64,000 bases of DNA. Origin: Actinomycetota bacterium. GTDB lineage: Bacteria; Actinomycetota; Acidimicrobiia; Acidimicrobiales; Microtrichaceae. Below, piece by piece: positions 24,929 to 32,431 of this stretch. Each line of letters begins with the position of its first letter. The stretch's first letter is position 1. Location: positions 682,001 through 746,000 of the forward strand of contig JADJBW010000001.1 in assembly GCA_016703525.1 (NCBI GenBank), in the 5' to 3' direction. A program made the translations under genes and the position numbers. The notes below the pieces were generated by a model that saw nothing but the letters and a program-made list of their open reading frames with translations, was not told where the DNA came from and did no database searches.

Positions 24929-25768
24929 TCAGTCCAGGCGTCGACGCAGGAGGAGTGCGATCGCTCCGGCGCCCAGCGACATCACGCCGAGCAGCACCGT
25001 CCAGGCGGTGGACCCGCCGGTCGTCGCAAGCTTCGACCCGCTCGACTTCGACTGGGTCGTGCCGGCCACGGTGGCCTTGGTCGTGGTGGTCGTCTTGGCG
25101 ACCGTGGTGCTCGTGGTGCTCGTGGTCGACCCGGTTGCGGCCGTCGTCGTGGTGCTGGTGCCCGGCACAGCCGTCGTCGTGGTGCTGGTGCCCGGCACAG
25201 CCGTCGTCGTGCTCGTGGGGTTGGGCACCGTGGAGGTGGTCGTGCTCGTCGCCGTGGTGGTGGTGGAGGAGGTCTCGACGCAGAGCTGGACCGACACGGC
25301 GTCGACGCCGTTGTCAGTGCCCGCGGCGCCGAGGTCCGGGCGGTGATGGGCCCGGATGGCGACGACGTCGTTCTGCACGAACGCGCCGGCGATCTCGCCG
25401 GACCACGTCGCATCGTCGGTGTCATCGGGGAGATCGTCGGTCACGCCGGAACGGCCGACGACGTTGCCGGCCGCATCGAGGAACTCGACCTCCCAGCGCT
25501 CCGACGGCTGCGCCGGCCCCGAGGCGCGCCCGGAGGCCGAGTCCTTGGAGACGGCCTGACCCACGCGGATGCCGACACCTCCCTGCATGCCCCACGGAAC
25601 CGAGGGGGTCCGCGGCGTGCCGGGGTCGCTCAGTCGCGAGTCGCTGAACGTCACGTCCCAGCAATCCTCATGCGCGGATGCGGGGAGCGCCGTGAAGGCG
25701 AGCCCGCTTCCGACCGCGAGTGCGATCGCCGCCGCGCCGGTGATTCGTCGATGCATCGTTGGCCTCAT
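24929..25768 (-). CDS. LAXTG-anchored (class E sortase-type) surface protein, paralogue 1
   Basis: A 279-residue exported protein. A signal peptide ends near PASAHEDC. A globular domain of about 150 residues carries WEVEFLDAAGNVVGRSGVTD and VVAIRAHHRPDLG, then a Thr/Ser-rich stalk of about 75 residues, then the cell-wall sorting signal: KLATTGG, a hydrophobic helix (WTVLLGVMSLGAGAIALLL) and the basic tail RRRLD. LAXTG is the motif recognised by class E sortases of high-GC actinobacteria. No sortase gene is in the window. The globular domain is shared only with the neighbouring paralogue here and I cannot name it. ATG 25768 is used; ATG 25756, with TGAGG upstream, is an alternative. Confidence 0.8.
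   Translation of the reverse strand: MRPTMHRRITGAAAIALAVGSGLAFTALPASAHEDCWDVTFSDSRLSDPGTPRTPSVPWGMQGGVGIRVGQAVSKDSASGRASGPAQPSERWEVEFLDAAGNVVGRSGVTDDLPDDTDDATWSGEIAGAFVQNDVVAIRAHHRPDLGAAGTDNGVDAVSVQLCVETSSTTTTATSTTTSTVPNPTSTTTAVPGTSTTTTAVPGTSTTTTAATGSTTSTTSTTVAKTTTTTKATVAGTTQSKSSGSKLATTGGSTAWTVLLGVMSLGAGAIALLLRRRLD
25141..25200. repeat. Perfect 30-bp tandem duplication in the Thr-rich stalk
   Basis: Bases 25141-25170 are repeated exactly at 25171-25200. The unit encodes ten residues of the Thr/Pro/Gly stalk (GTSTTTTAVP). Absence of any silent change implies a recent in-frame duplication that lengthened the stalk. Confidence 0.9.
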
Positions 25769-25855
25769 GCGGCAAGTCAACCACGGGCGACGAGCCGATG
25801 GAATGGGTGTAAACGGCAAGCCAGGGGGGTATTCCACCCGCCGTTCAGCGATGCA

Positions 25856-25891
25856 ACCGCTCACCGTGTATTGGCATTCGCGGTGAGCGGT
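25856..25891 (-). terminator. Hairpin with 11-bp perfect arms
   Basis: ACCGCTCACCG (25856-25866) and CGGTGAGCGGT (25881-25891) are separated by 14 bases, directly after the stop of the second surface-protein gene (minus strand). It is probably its terminator, separating the two paralogues into independent units. No poly-U tract is present. Confidence 0.6.
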
Positions 25892-25911
25892 CGGCGGGGA
25901 TGCGGCGGGGC

Positions 25912-26745
25912 TCAGTCGAGGCGGCGGCGCAACGCCAGTGCGCCGATTCCGCTCGCGATCGTGAGCCCGCCGAGCAGGAACAGCCGCGTCGATGACCCGC
26001 CGGTCACGGCCAGCGATCGGTTCGTCGACGTGCCCGCAACCGTGGCTCGGGTCGTTGTGGTGATCGCTCTCGTCGTGGTCGGTGCCACGGTGGTGCTGGT
26101 TGTCGCGACGGTGGTCGATGTCGTCGATGTCGTCGAGGTCGTGCTCGTCGGTGCGACGGTGGTCGACGTGGTCGAGGTCGTGCTCGTCGGTGCCTCGGTG
26201 GTCGATGTCGTGCTCGATGTCGAGGTCGTGCTCGTCGTCGTGGTGGCCGGTTCGCCCCAGCAGAGCGTCACGGATACGGCGGTCACGTCGTCGTTGGTCG
26301 TGCGGTCGCCGAGGTCGGGGCGGTGGCGGGCGCGGACGGCGACCACCGGGCTCACGACGAAGGCGCCGTTCAACTCGCCGGTCCAAGTGGCCGACCCGAC
26401 GCCGTCGGCGAGGTCCTCGGTCACCCCCGACCGGCCGGCGACGCCGTTCGAGCCGTCGAGAAACTCGAGGTCCCAGCGTTCCGAGGTCTGCGCGGGTGCC
26501 GCAGCTCGACCGTCGCCCTCGTCGGTGGACACGGCCTCGGGCACGAGCACGACCACGCCGGCCGGGATCGTGACGTTGACCGGCAGCGTGTACCCGGCGT
26601 TGGGCTCGTCGAGCGTCGGGCCGTCGAAGGTGATGTCGGTGCACGTGTCGGCGCCTGCGGCGCCGGTCGTCAGGGTCAGGGCCGTCGTGACCGAGGTGCT
26701 GAGCAGGAGGGCGCCGAAAAGTCGATGGGTTGTCTGTCGCTTCAT
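25912..26745 (-). CDS. LAXTG-anchored (class E sortase-type) surface protein, paralogue 2
   Basis: A 277-residue paralogue of the gene that follows it. After a signal peptide (FGALLLSTSVTTALTLTTGA, cleavage near GADTC) the same domain is recognisable: WDLEFLDGSNGVAGRSGVTE, WTGELNGAFVV and VRARHRPDLG. The stalk is a run of Ser/Thr repeats with Ala-Pro spacers of about 70 residues. The sorting signal reads SLAVTGG, then a hydrophobic helix and RRRLD. Each protein has two conserved Cys in the globular domain (DTCTDITF and LCWGEP here), perhaps a disulfide. ATG 26745 gives a proper signal peptide; the longer reading frame adds 21 residues of no character. Confidence 0.8.
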   Translation of the reverse strand: MKRQTTHRLFGALLLSTSVTTALTLTTGAAGADTCTDITFDGPTLDEPNAGYTLPVNVTIPAGVVVLVPEAVSTDEGDGRAAAPAQTSERWDLEFLDGSNGVAGRSGVTEDLADGVGSATWTGELNGAFVVSPVVAVRARHRPDLGDRTTNDDVTAVSVTLCWGEPATTTTSTTSTSSTTSTTEAPTSTTSTTSTTVAPTSTTSTTSTTSTTVATTSTTVAPTTTRAITTTTRATVAGTSTNRSLAVTGGSSTRLFLLGGLTIASGIGALALRRRLD

Positions 26746-26809
26746 GCCGCGCAGTGAACCAGTAAGCGGCACCACTGTCAGTGGGTAATCCGACGGATGC
26801 GGGGTCATT

Positions 26810-26826
26810 GCGGTCGGAACGACCGC
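26810..26826 (-). terminator. Short hairpin after the GH5 gene
   Basis: GCGGTCG (26810-26816), loop GAA, CGACCGC (26820-26826) lie ten bases after the GH5 stop on the minus strand. It is a compact GC stem with a tight loop and a plausible end of the exopolysaccharide operon transcript. Confidence 0.5.
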
Positions 26827-26835
26827 GCTCGGTGG

Positions 26836-27987
26836 CTACTCCGCGTAGCGCTCAGCGATCGCGGAGCGTGCTGTCTTCCACTCGCCGCAACACTCGTCGT
26901 TCACCGCCCACGGGTAGGTGCCGCGGTAGCCCATGTCGCGCAAGGCGGCGATCGCGTCGCCGAGGCCGCGCTGCACATCGAACGGGAATTCGCCAACCAC
27001 CACCGGCTTGCCCTGTGCGAACTCCGGCTGCGTGAGGTCGATGTCGAACGGCGAGGTCGTGCCCTGGTAGTCGTAGAAGTGCACTTGGTAGAAGTCGAGG
27101 TAGGCGTCGGTGTCGCCCGTGGCCGCGCTCAGCGCTGCGTCGGTCCACCACTGCTGGTCGACCGGTTCGTTGGCCGACGAGATGAACTCGGCCGACATGG
27201 CTCCCAGCGTGACCGGCTTGGTGCCGTTGCGGTGGATCGTCGCGGCGATCGAGCCGGCGAAGGCCTGCAGGTCGGCCTTGGGCACGACCGCCCGGTCGCG
27301 ATCGCTACCGACGCCTTCGGCGATCAACTCGGGTTCGTTGATCGTCTCCCAGGCGAGCAGCGCGGGGTGGGCGTCGAGCGCTTGGACCAGCGGCGTCAGC
27401 GCCAGGTCGAGGTAGGCCTGTCGTTTCGCGGGCGTCGTGACCATGTCGGTGTGGTGGCCGAAGGGGAACGTCGAGTTGGTGGCCCCGATGTCGTGCGAGA
27501 ACAGCACCAGCAGCACCGACAGGCCGTTTCGCTCGGCAGCGTCGAGGATCGCTGTGGCCTCGGGGATCGCTGTCGGCGGGAGCCCGGTGGGTGTGCCGTC
27601 CGCGGCGAACGAGGGCGTGCATCCACCGCTCGCGTGGAGCCAGTAGCGCACCGACGTGACGCCCTGCTCAGCGATGTCGGCGAAGGTGCGATCGAACCAC
27701 GCCTGGTCGAACTTGCCGCAGCCGGCGTCCTGGCCGAACTCGTTCCACGGCACGTTGACGCCCGCGAGGAAGCCCTCGGGCAACGCGGCGTACGGCTGGC
27801 CGTTCGGTGCCGTCGCGACGGTCGTCGTGGTTCTCTCGGCGCCCGCCGGTTCGCGGACCGTCGATGTGCTCGTCGAACGCAGCGACTCGTCTGAGCTACA
27901 GGCGCCGAGCCCGAGGGCGGCGCAGGCGAAGGTCGCGGCGGCAGCGGTGCGGAAGGGCACGCCGCGGCGGTGCGTCGGACGGTTCAT
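26836..27987 (-). CDS. Secreted GH5-like glycoside hydrolase, lipoprotein
   Basis: A 383-residue exported protein with lipobox LGAC after a short signal peptide, then a Ser/Thr/Arg linker. The (beta/alpha)8 fold of clan GH-A is shown by GVNVPWNEFG near the start of the barrel, VRYWLHASGG, the acid/base Glu in WETINEPE and the nucleophile Glu in VVVGEFPF. These match GH5 (cellulase/mannanase) enzymes. It is the last gene of the minus-strand exopolysaccharide operon (asnB to this gene). A lipid-anchored endoglycosidase there may trim or release the polymer, like the hydrolases often found in synthesis loci. Substrate unknown. GGAG lies eight bases before the ATG. Confidence 0.82.
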   Translation of the reverse strand: MNRPTHRRGVPFRTAAAATFACAALGLGACSSDESLRSTSTSTVREPAGAERTTTTVATAPNGQPYAALPEGFLAGVNVPWNEFGQDAGCGKFDQAWFDRTFADIAEQGVTSVRYWLHASGGCTPSFAADGTPTGLPPTAIPEATAILDAAERNGLSVLLVLFSHDIGATNSTFPFGHHTDMVTTPAKRQAYLDLALTPLVQALDAHPALLAWETINEPELIAEGVGSDRDRAVVPKADLQAFAGSIAATIHRNGTKPVTLGAMSAEFISSANEPVDQQWWTDAALSAATGDTDAYLDFYQVHFYDYQGTTSPFDIDLTQPEFAQGKPVVVGEFPFDVQRGLGDAIAALRDMGYRGTYPWAVNDECCGEWKTARSAIAERYAE

Positions 27988-28011
27988 GACGGGGCTCCAA
28001 GCGGTGGGCGG

Positions 28012-29115
28012 CTAGCGGGAGGCGTACGGCAACCATGCCTCATCGGCGACCCTCGTGCCGATCGCGTCGATGATCCGCTCCGCGGTGTGGCCGTCCCACA
28101 GTTCGGGTCGGCGGGGCGTGCCGTCATGCGCCATGGCCGCCGCGACCGCAGCGGTCGTCAGGTCGCGGTCGAACCCGACCACGGTGTTGGTGCCCTCGGT
28201 CACGGTGATCGGCCGCTCGGTCTGCTCGCGCAGGGTCACGCAGGGCGTGCCGAGACACGTCGTCTCCTCCTGCAGCCCGCCCGAGTCGGTGAGGACCACC
28301 TTGGCGGCGGCCTGCGAGGCGACGAAGTCGAGGTATCCCATCGGTTCGAGCACCGTGATGCCTCGGTGATGCTCGAGGCCGGCGGCCGCCATGGCATGGC
28401 GCGTGCGCGGGTGAACCGGAAACACGAGGGGCAGATCCTCCGAGATCTGGCCGAGCGTCTCGAGGACGTGGGCGAGGAGGGCGGGATCGTCCACCAGTGC
28501 GGCTCGGTGCAGCGTGACAAGACCGAATCGCTCGGGCAGGCCGAGCCGAGCCGTGGCCTCGTCGAGGTCGATGCGCGACATGGCGTCGTCGAGGCTGTCG
28601 ACCATGACGTTGCCGACGCGGATGATCTTGGCCGCATGGTGACCCTCGACGCGCAGGTTCTCATCCGCGTCGGCCGAGGGCGTGAGGAGCCACTCGGCGA
28701 TGGAGTCGACGACCAGTCGGTTGATCTCCTCGGGCATCGTGCGGTCGAACGATCGAAGGCCCGCCTCGACGTGGGCGACGGGCACGCCGCGCTTCACCGC
28801 GACGAGGCTGCACGCGATCGTCGAATTGACGTCGCCGACGACCACGACGGCATCGGGGTCGACCGATACGAGGTAGGCGTCGAACGCGGTCATCACCGCG
28901 GCGGTCTGCTCGGCGTGGGTCCCCGACGCGACGTGGAAGTTGATGTCGGGTTCGCGCATCCCCAGGTCGCGGAAGATGCTGTCGGACATGTTGGCGTCGT
29001 AGTGCTGGCCCGTGTGAACGAGCAATGCCTCGACGCCTGCGGCATCGGCGGCCCGCAGAATTGGGGCGATCTTCATGAAATTGGGGCGCGCGCCCGCCAC
29101 GACGATGACTCGCAT
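28012..29115 (-). CDS. wecB: UDP-N-acetylglucosamine 2-epimerase (non-hydrolysing)
   Basis: A 367-residue enzyme of standard length. It begins MRVIVVAGARPNFMKIAPI, followed by HTGQHYDANMSD, the GDVNST segment, RTMPEEINR, HPRTRHAM and LTDSGGLQEE. These are signature and UDP-binding positions of WecB/MnaA. It interconverts UDP-GlcNAc and UDP-ManNAc. The wecG-type ManNAc transferase encoded divergently at 34398 would use the product, so the polymer probably contains ManNAc or a derivative. GGAAGGA precedes the ATG. The upstream glycosyltransferase stop lies four bases before this start. Confidence 0.95.
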   Translation of the reverse strand: MRVIVVAGARPNFMKIAPILRAADAAGVEALLVHTGQHYDANMSDSIFRDLGMREPDINFHVASGTHAEQTAAVMTAFDAYLVSVDPDAVVVVGDVNSTIACSLVAVKRGVPVAHVEAGLRSFDRTMPEEINRLVVDSIAEWLLTPSADADENLRVEGHHAAKIIRVGNVMVDSLDDAMSRIDLDEATARLGLPERFGLVTLHRAALVDDPALLAHVLETLGQISEDLPLVFPVHPRTRHAMAAAGLEHHRGITVLEPMGYLDFVASQAAAKVVLTDSGGLQEETTCLGTPCVTLREQTERPITVTEGTNTVVGFDRDLTTAAVAAAMAHDGTPRRPELWDGHTAERIIDAIGTRVADEAWLPYASR

Positions 29116-29118
29116 GGG

Positions 29119-30354
29119 TCAGTTCCTTCCGGGCCGGTTGGGAGTTCCGGCCGCACCATTCTGGTCGGTCGTTCGCGGCGCCGATCCAGTCGGAAGCTCG
29201 GCGATGAGCTCGCGCAGGCGCTCAGCGCGCCGGTTCCACCCGTCGACCAGCACCGACTCGCGGCGCGCGGCGACCGATCCGGGGGCGGCGCCGGCGAGCG
29301 CTGCGCGCACCCCTTCGACGAACTCGTCGTGGTCGGCGGCGAGCGCCACCACGTCCGCGAACCGGGCGACGTCGTCGGAGCCGCTCGACACGACCGGAAG
29401 CCCCATCGCCAGGTATTCCTTGAGCTTGATCGGGTTGGCGGCGCTTGCCCACGCCGTGGCCGGCTTGGGGTTGATCGCCACGTCGAAGGAGGCCATGTAG
29501 TCGGGCACCTCCTCGTAGGCGCGCGCCCCCAGCAGGTGCACGTTCGCGTGCGCCGTCAGCCGCGCATCGTCGGTGGCGGACCGCCCGATCATCACGATCG
29601 ACGCGTCGGGGAACTCGGTCGCGAGGCGATCGATGAGGTCCAGGTCGACGCTCTGCTGATCGATCGCGCCGACGAATCCGATGCGGGGCCGCTGGATCGC
29701 CGCGACATCGGTCGGCTCGGTCCGGTCCGCGGCGTGGAAGTGGTCGACCTCGACGCCGTGATCGAAGAACACGCCCTTGTCGCCGACCCGTTCGCGCTCT
29801 CGTTCGAGCAGCGTCGCCGACGAGTACAGGACCAGGTGTGCCGCCGCGATCACGCGATCCTCGAACGCCCGGATCAGCTGGTGGTCGACGTCGGGCTGCG
29901 CGGCGTTGTCGTCGGCCCGGTAGTAGATGACGCGGTCGCCCCAGCCGGCGAGCTCGATCGCGTCGATGGCGGTGGGGACGGCAACGACGACCCACGGATC
30001 GCGGACCCGGTGGGCCGCTGCGGCGGCGCGAACCTGCGCCGCGACCACCGCGCCGTTGAGGCGACGGGCGGCCCGGGTGGTGAAGGCCGGGACCGCAACG
30101 GGGCTCATCAGCAGCAAATTCGGCACGGCGGGGAGGGGCCTTGCCAGGTAGTGCCGGAGGATCGAGCGCAGCTTGCGCACGATCCGGCGAGCCGGCGCTT
30201 CGGTTCGGCCAGGGATCGGTACCCGCATGCCGATCGAGTTGACGACGAGGACGCGATCGTCGCCGGCCAGCTCGCGCATGACCTGAAAGTCGCAGTGCGC
30301 TCGGCCGTGGATGTACCAGTCCTGCCCGGCGAAGCAGACGATGCCGTCGCTCAT
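29119..30354 (-). CDS. GT4-like glycosyltransferase, paralogue of the second module of the 12.5-kb fusion
   Basis: A 411-residue glycosyltransferase. It starts VCFAGQDWYIHGRAHCDFQV and has RIVRKLRSI, VIYYRADDNAAQ, FFDHGVEVDHF, IGFVGAIDQQSVDLDLIDR and the donor-site segment NPIKLKEYLAMGLPVVSSG. Each block aligns with residues 430-830 of the fused enzyme at 12504-14996, showing that the two arose by duplication. The fold is GT-B. It sits directly before wecB in the exopolysaccharide operon and should add one sugar of the repeat unit in the cytoplasm; donor and acceptor cannot be read from sequence. The ATG at 30354 aligns with the start of the module in the fusion. Confidence 0.85.
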   Translation of the reverse strand: MSDGIVCFAGQDWYIHGRAHCDFQVMRELAGDDRVLVVNSIGMRVPIPGRTEAPARRIVRKLRSILRHYLARPLPAVPNLLLMSPVAVPAFTTRAARRLNGAVVAAQVRAAAAAHRVRDPWVVVAVPTAIDAIELAGWGDRVIYYRADDNAAQPDVDHQLIRAFEDRVIAAAHLVLYSSATLLERERERVGDKGVFFDHGVEVDHFHAADRTEPTDVAAIQRPRIGFVGAIDQQSVDLDLIDRLATEFPDASIVMIGRSATDDARLTAHANVHLLGARAYEEVPDYMASFDVAINPKPATAWASAANPIKLKEYLAMGLPVVSSGSDDVARFADVVALAADHDEFVEGVRAALAGAAPGSVAARRESVLVDGWNRRAERLRELIAELPTGSAPRTTDQNGAAGTPNRPGRN

Positions 30355-30430
30355 GGCGTCGGCTCCGCCGACTCGTCCGACTCGTCCGACCCCAGATCGT
30401 TGCGCGCGCACGGGCTCACCGTAGTCAGCG

Positions 30431-32431
30431 TCACGTCGACCCCTCCCACGACACGACCATCCGCGTCGAGCATCCCACCGGCAGCGTCGAGGCCCCGATG
30501 AGAGCCATCGACGGTTCGAGCCGTCCGAACCCGGTGGCAACCCATCCGACGCCGGCGTTGCCGACCGCGTCGACCAGGCCCCAGGCGAGGGCGTTCGACA
30601 GGTGGAACTGCACCCGGAGGTCGTCATGGCGCATCGTCGCGACCTGGGTCCCGTCGTCGAGCGTGCGGAGTCGATCTGCGATCGACCAGCCTGAGCCGAT
30701 CGTGAGGCAGACGCCGATCGGGCGGGGTTCCTTCGACGCTCCGGGCATCGCGTCCAGGCGATCCTCGATGACGAGGCGGTGTTCGTCGAGCGACACGGTC
30801 CGCTCGTGCACGCAGCCGTGCGCGGGCCACTCGATCCGTGTCGTGACCTGCGCGGGCCGATCGCCGACCGGCTCGGCCACGTAGCCCGCGACGCGCGCCT
30901 CGGCCTCGCCGCCCCAGAGGAACGATCCGAACCACGGCGCCTGATCGTCACCCCCGATCGACACGGTGTTGTGTGCGGCGGTCGAGCGTTCGTGGCGGCG
31001 CCGCTCGGGCTGGTGGTCGTACACCGAGGTGCCCGGGTCGACGAGCAACGGGACGTCGTCGAGCTCGAACGCGACGGCGCCGAGGTCGGCGTGTGCGTGA
31101 GCCGCGATCGGGAGGTAGCCGAGCGGGCCGGTCCGTACCCAGGCCCGTGCCCGATGCGCCGCCCCGTGGGCGTCGAGGACGGCAGGGCCGATCGACGCCG
31201 CGAGCGTCTCGCGGTCGGTCCGTGGACGGGGCTCCGCGTCGTCGCGTCGAGCGAGGGCGCCGGCGCTGAACGCTCCGAATGTCGCGGAGCGGACGTCGGG
31301 CTCGACCTCGGGCCACCCGACGGCGGGGCCCAGCGTTGCGGCGGCGAGCGCGAGCGCGCGTCGCACCGTGTGGGGCTCGCCGCCGTCGAGGCGGGCCACC
31401 GTCGAGTCGTCCGCGTCGCCGAAGCGCGGACCCGACGGTGACGTTCCGACGATGAGTGCGAGCGCGTCCGCCCCGGTCGCGAGTCGGTCGATCACGCCGG
31501 CCGGGACCACGAGTCCTGCGGCGGCCGCTTCCGCCAGCGCAACGATCGAGAGATCGAGCACGAACGCGTGGTAGCCCGTCGCCTGTTCTCGCGTCGCGCC
31601 GCTCGGCGCCACCTGCGCGGTGATCTCCTCGCAGAGCGTCGCGAGCGCCGCGGTGCGCCAGCCGTCGCTCTCGGGGAACCAGTCGAAGGCCGCGGAGGCG
31701 CACAGCAGCCCGGCCGCTTCGGCAAGGCGATGGTTGTTGGCCGACGAGAAGCGGCTGGGGAAGCGCGCGAGCGCGTCCTGGTGAAGCCACAGATGACGAT
31801 GCGCGAGATCGTTGTCGTCGAACAGTGCGCGCACGGGCGGCCAGCCGTCGAGCAGCCGCCGGGTCCACACCCACGACATGAGTCGCAGTGCCAACTCGAC
31901 TCCGCTGGACCACATCATCCCGGCGGGCGTGGGGTATGCCTCCCACCATTGACGGGTGAGCTCGGCGGCGCGCTCGGCGGACTCCTCGTCGCCGGCGCGG
32001 TCGAACCGGGACGCCGCGGCGAGCACCGTGAGGTGATGGCCCCGCGACAGCTCCCACACGTGCTTGACGCTCGTTGCCGCCGGTGGCGAACCGTCGAGGT
32101 CGGTCAGAGCGGAGGGCGCGCCGTCGGCGTCCCAATCGGGCCGTGCGAGGTCGAAGCGGTCCCACCCGAGCACCGTCCATCGGCCGTCGCGAATCTCTGC
32201 CGCGGTCGCCGACAGCGCAGCCTCGGCGGCGGAGGGGATCTCGACGGCGCCGAGCGGCACGAACGGCGGTCGGTCGGGGCGCACGGCGACGTGAACGCTC
32301 GGTGCGCGTCGCTCCCAACGCGCCCGTGCCGCCGCGTCGGTTATGCGCCAGGCGTGTTCGCCGGGCAGCGTGCGCCGCGCTCGCTTCAGGTACCAGCCGA
32401 TGCGAGCGGCCGCGTCGATCGCCGCGCTCAT
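30431..32431 (-). CDS. Heparinase II/III family protein (polysaccharide lyase-like)
   Basis: A 666-residue protein with two regions. Residues about 90-380 form the alpha-helical toroid of alginate/heparin lyases (GVELALRLMSWVWTRRLL, RFSSANNHRLAEAAGLL, ATGYHAFVLDLSIVAL). Residues 420-620 form the beta-sandwich heparinase II/III domain with HAHADLGAVAFELD, LLVDPGTSVYD and RSTAAHNTVSIGG. The Asn-Asn-His, Tyr-His and HAHAD positions correspond to catalytic residues of the family. No signal peptide is evident, as in many homologues found in exopolysaccharide loci, where such proteins may act in synthesis (for example as epimerase-like or editing enzymes). Its ATG overlaps the asnB stop by 4 bases. 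Confidence 0.85.
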   Translation of the reverse strand: MSAAIDAAARIGWYLKRARRTLPGEHAWRITDAAARARWERRAPSVHVAVRPDRPPFVPLGAVEIPSAAEAALSATAAEIRDGRWTVLGWDRFDLARPDWDADGAPSALTDLDGSPPAATSVKHVWELSRGHHLTVLAAASRFDRAGDEESAERAAELTRQWWEAYPTPAGMMWSSGVELALRLMSWVWTRRLLDGWPPVRALFDDNDLAHRHLWLHQDALARFPSRFSSANNHRLAEAAGLLCASAAFDWFPESDGWRTAALATLCEEITAQVAPSGATREQATGYHAFVLDLSIVALAEAAAAGLVVPAGVIDRLATGADALALIVGTSPSGPRFGDADDSTVARLDGGEPHTVRRALALAAATLGPAVGWPEVEPDVRSATFGAFSAGALARRDDAEPRPRTDRETLAASIGPAVLDAHGAAHRARAWVRTGPLGYLPIAAHAHADLGAVAFELDDVPLLVDPGTSVYDHQPERRRHERSTAAHNTVSIGGDDQAPWFGSFLWGGEAEARVAGYVAEPVGDRPAQVTTRIEWPAHGCVHERTVSLDEHRLVIEDRLDAMPGASKEPRPIGVCLTIGSGWSIADRLRTLDDGTQVATMRHDDLRVQFHLSNALAWGLVDAVGNAGVGWVATGFGRLEPSMALIGASTLPVGCSTRMVVSWEGST

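Noticed and set aside
26040..26245. Dense GTCGTCGAGGTCGTG-like repeats resembling a satellite or CRISPR.
   Set aside because: They encode the Ser/Thr stalk of the surface protein and vary at synonymous positions; a coding low-complexity region.
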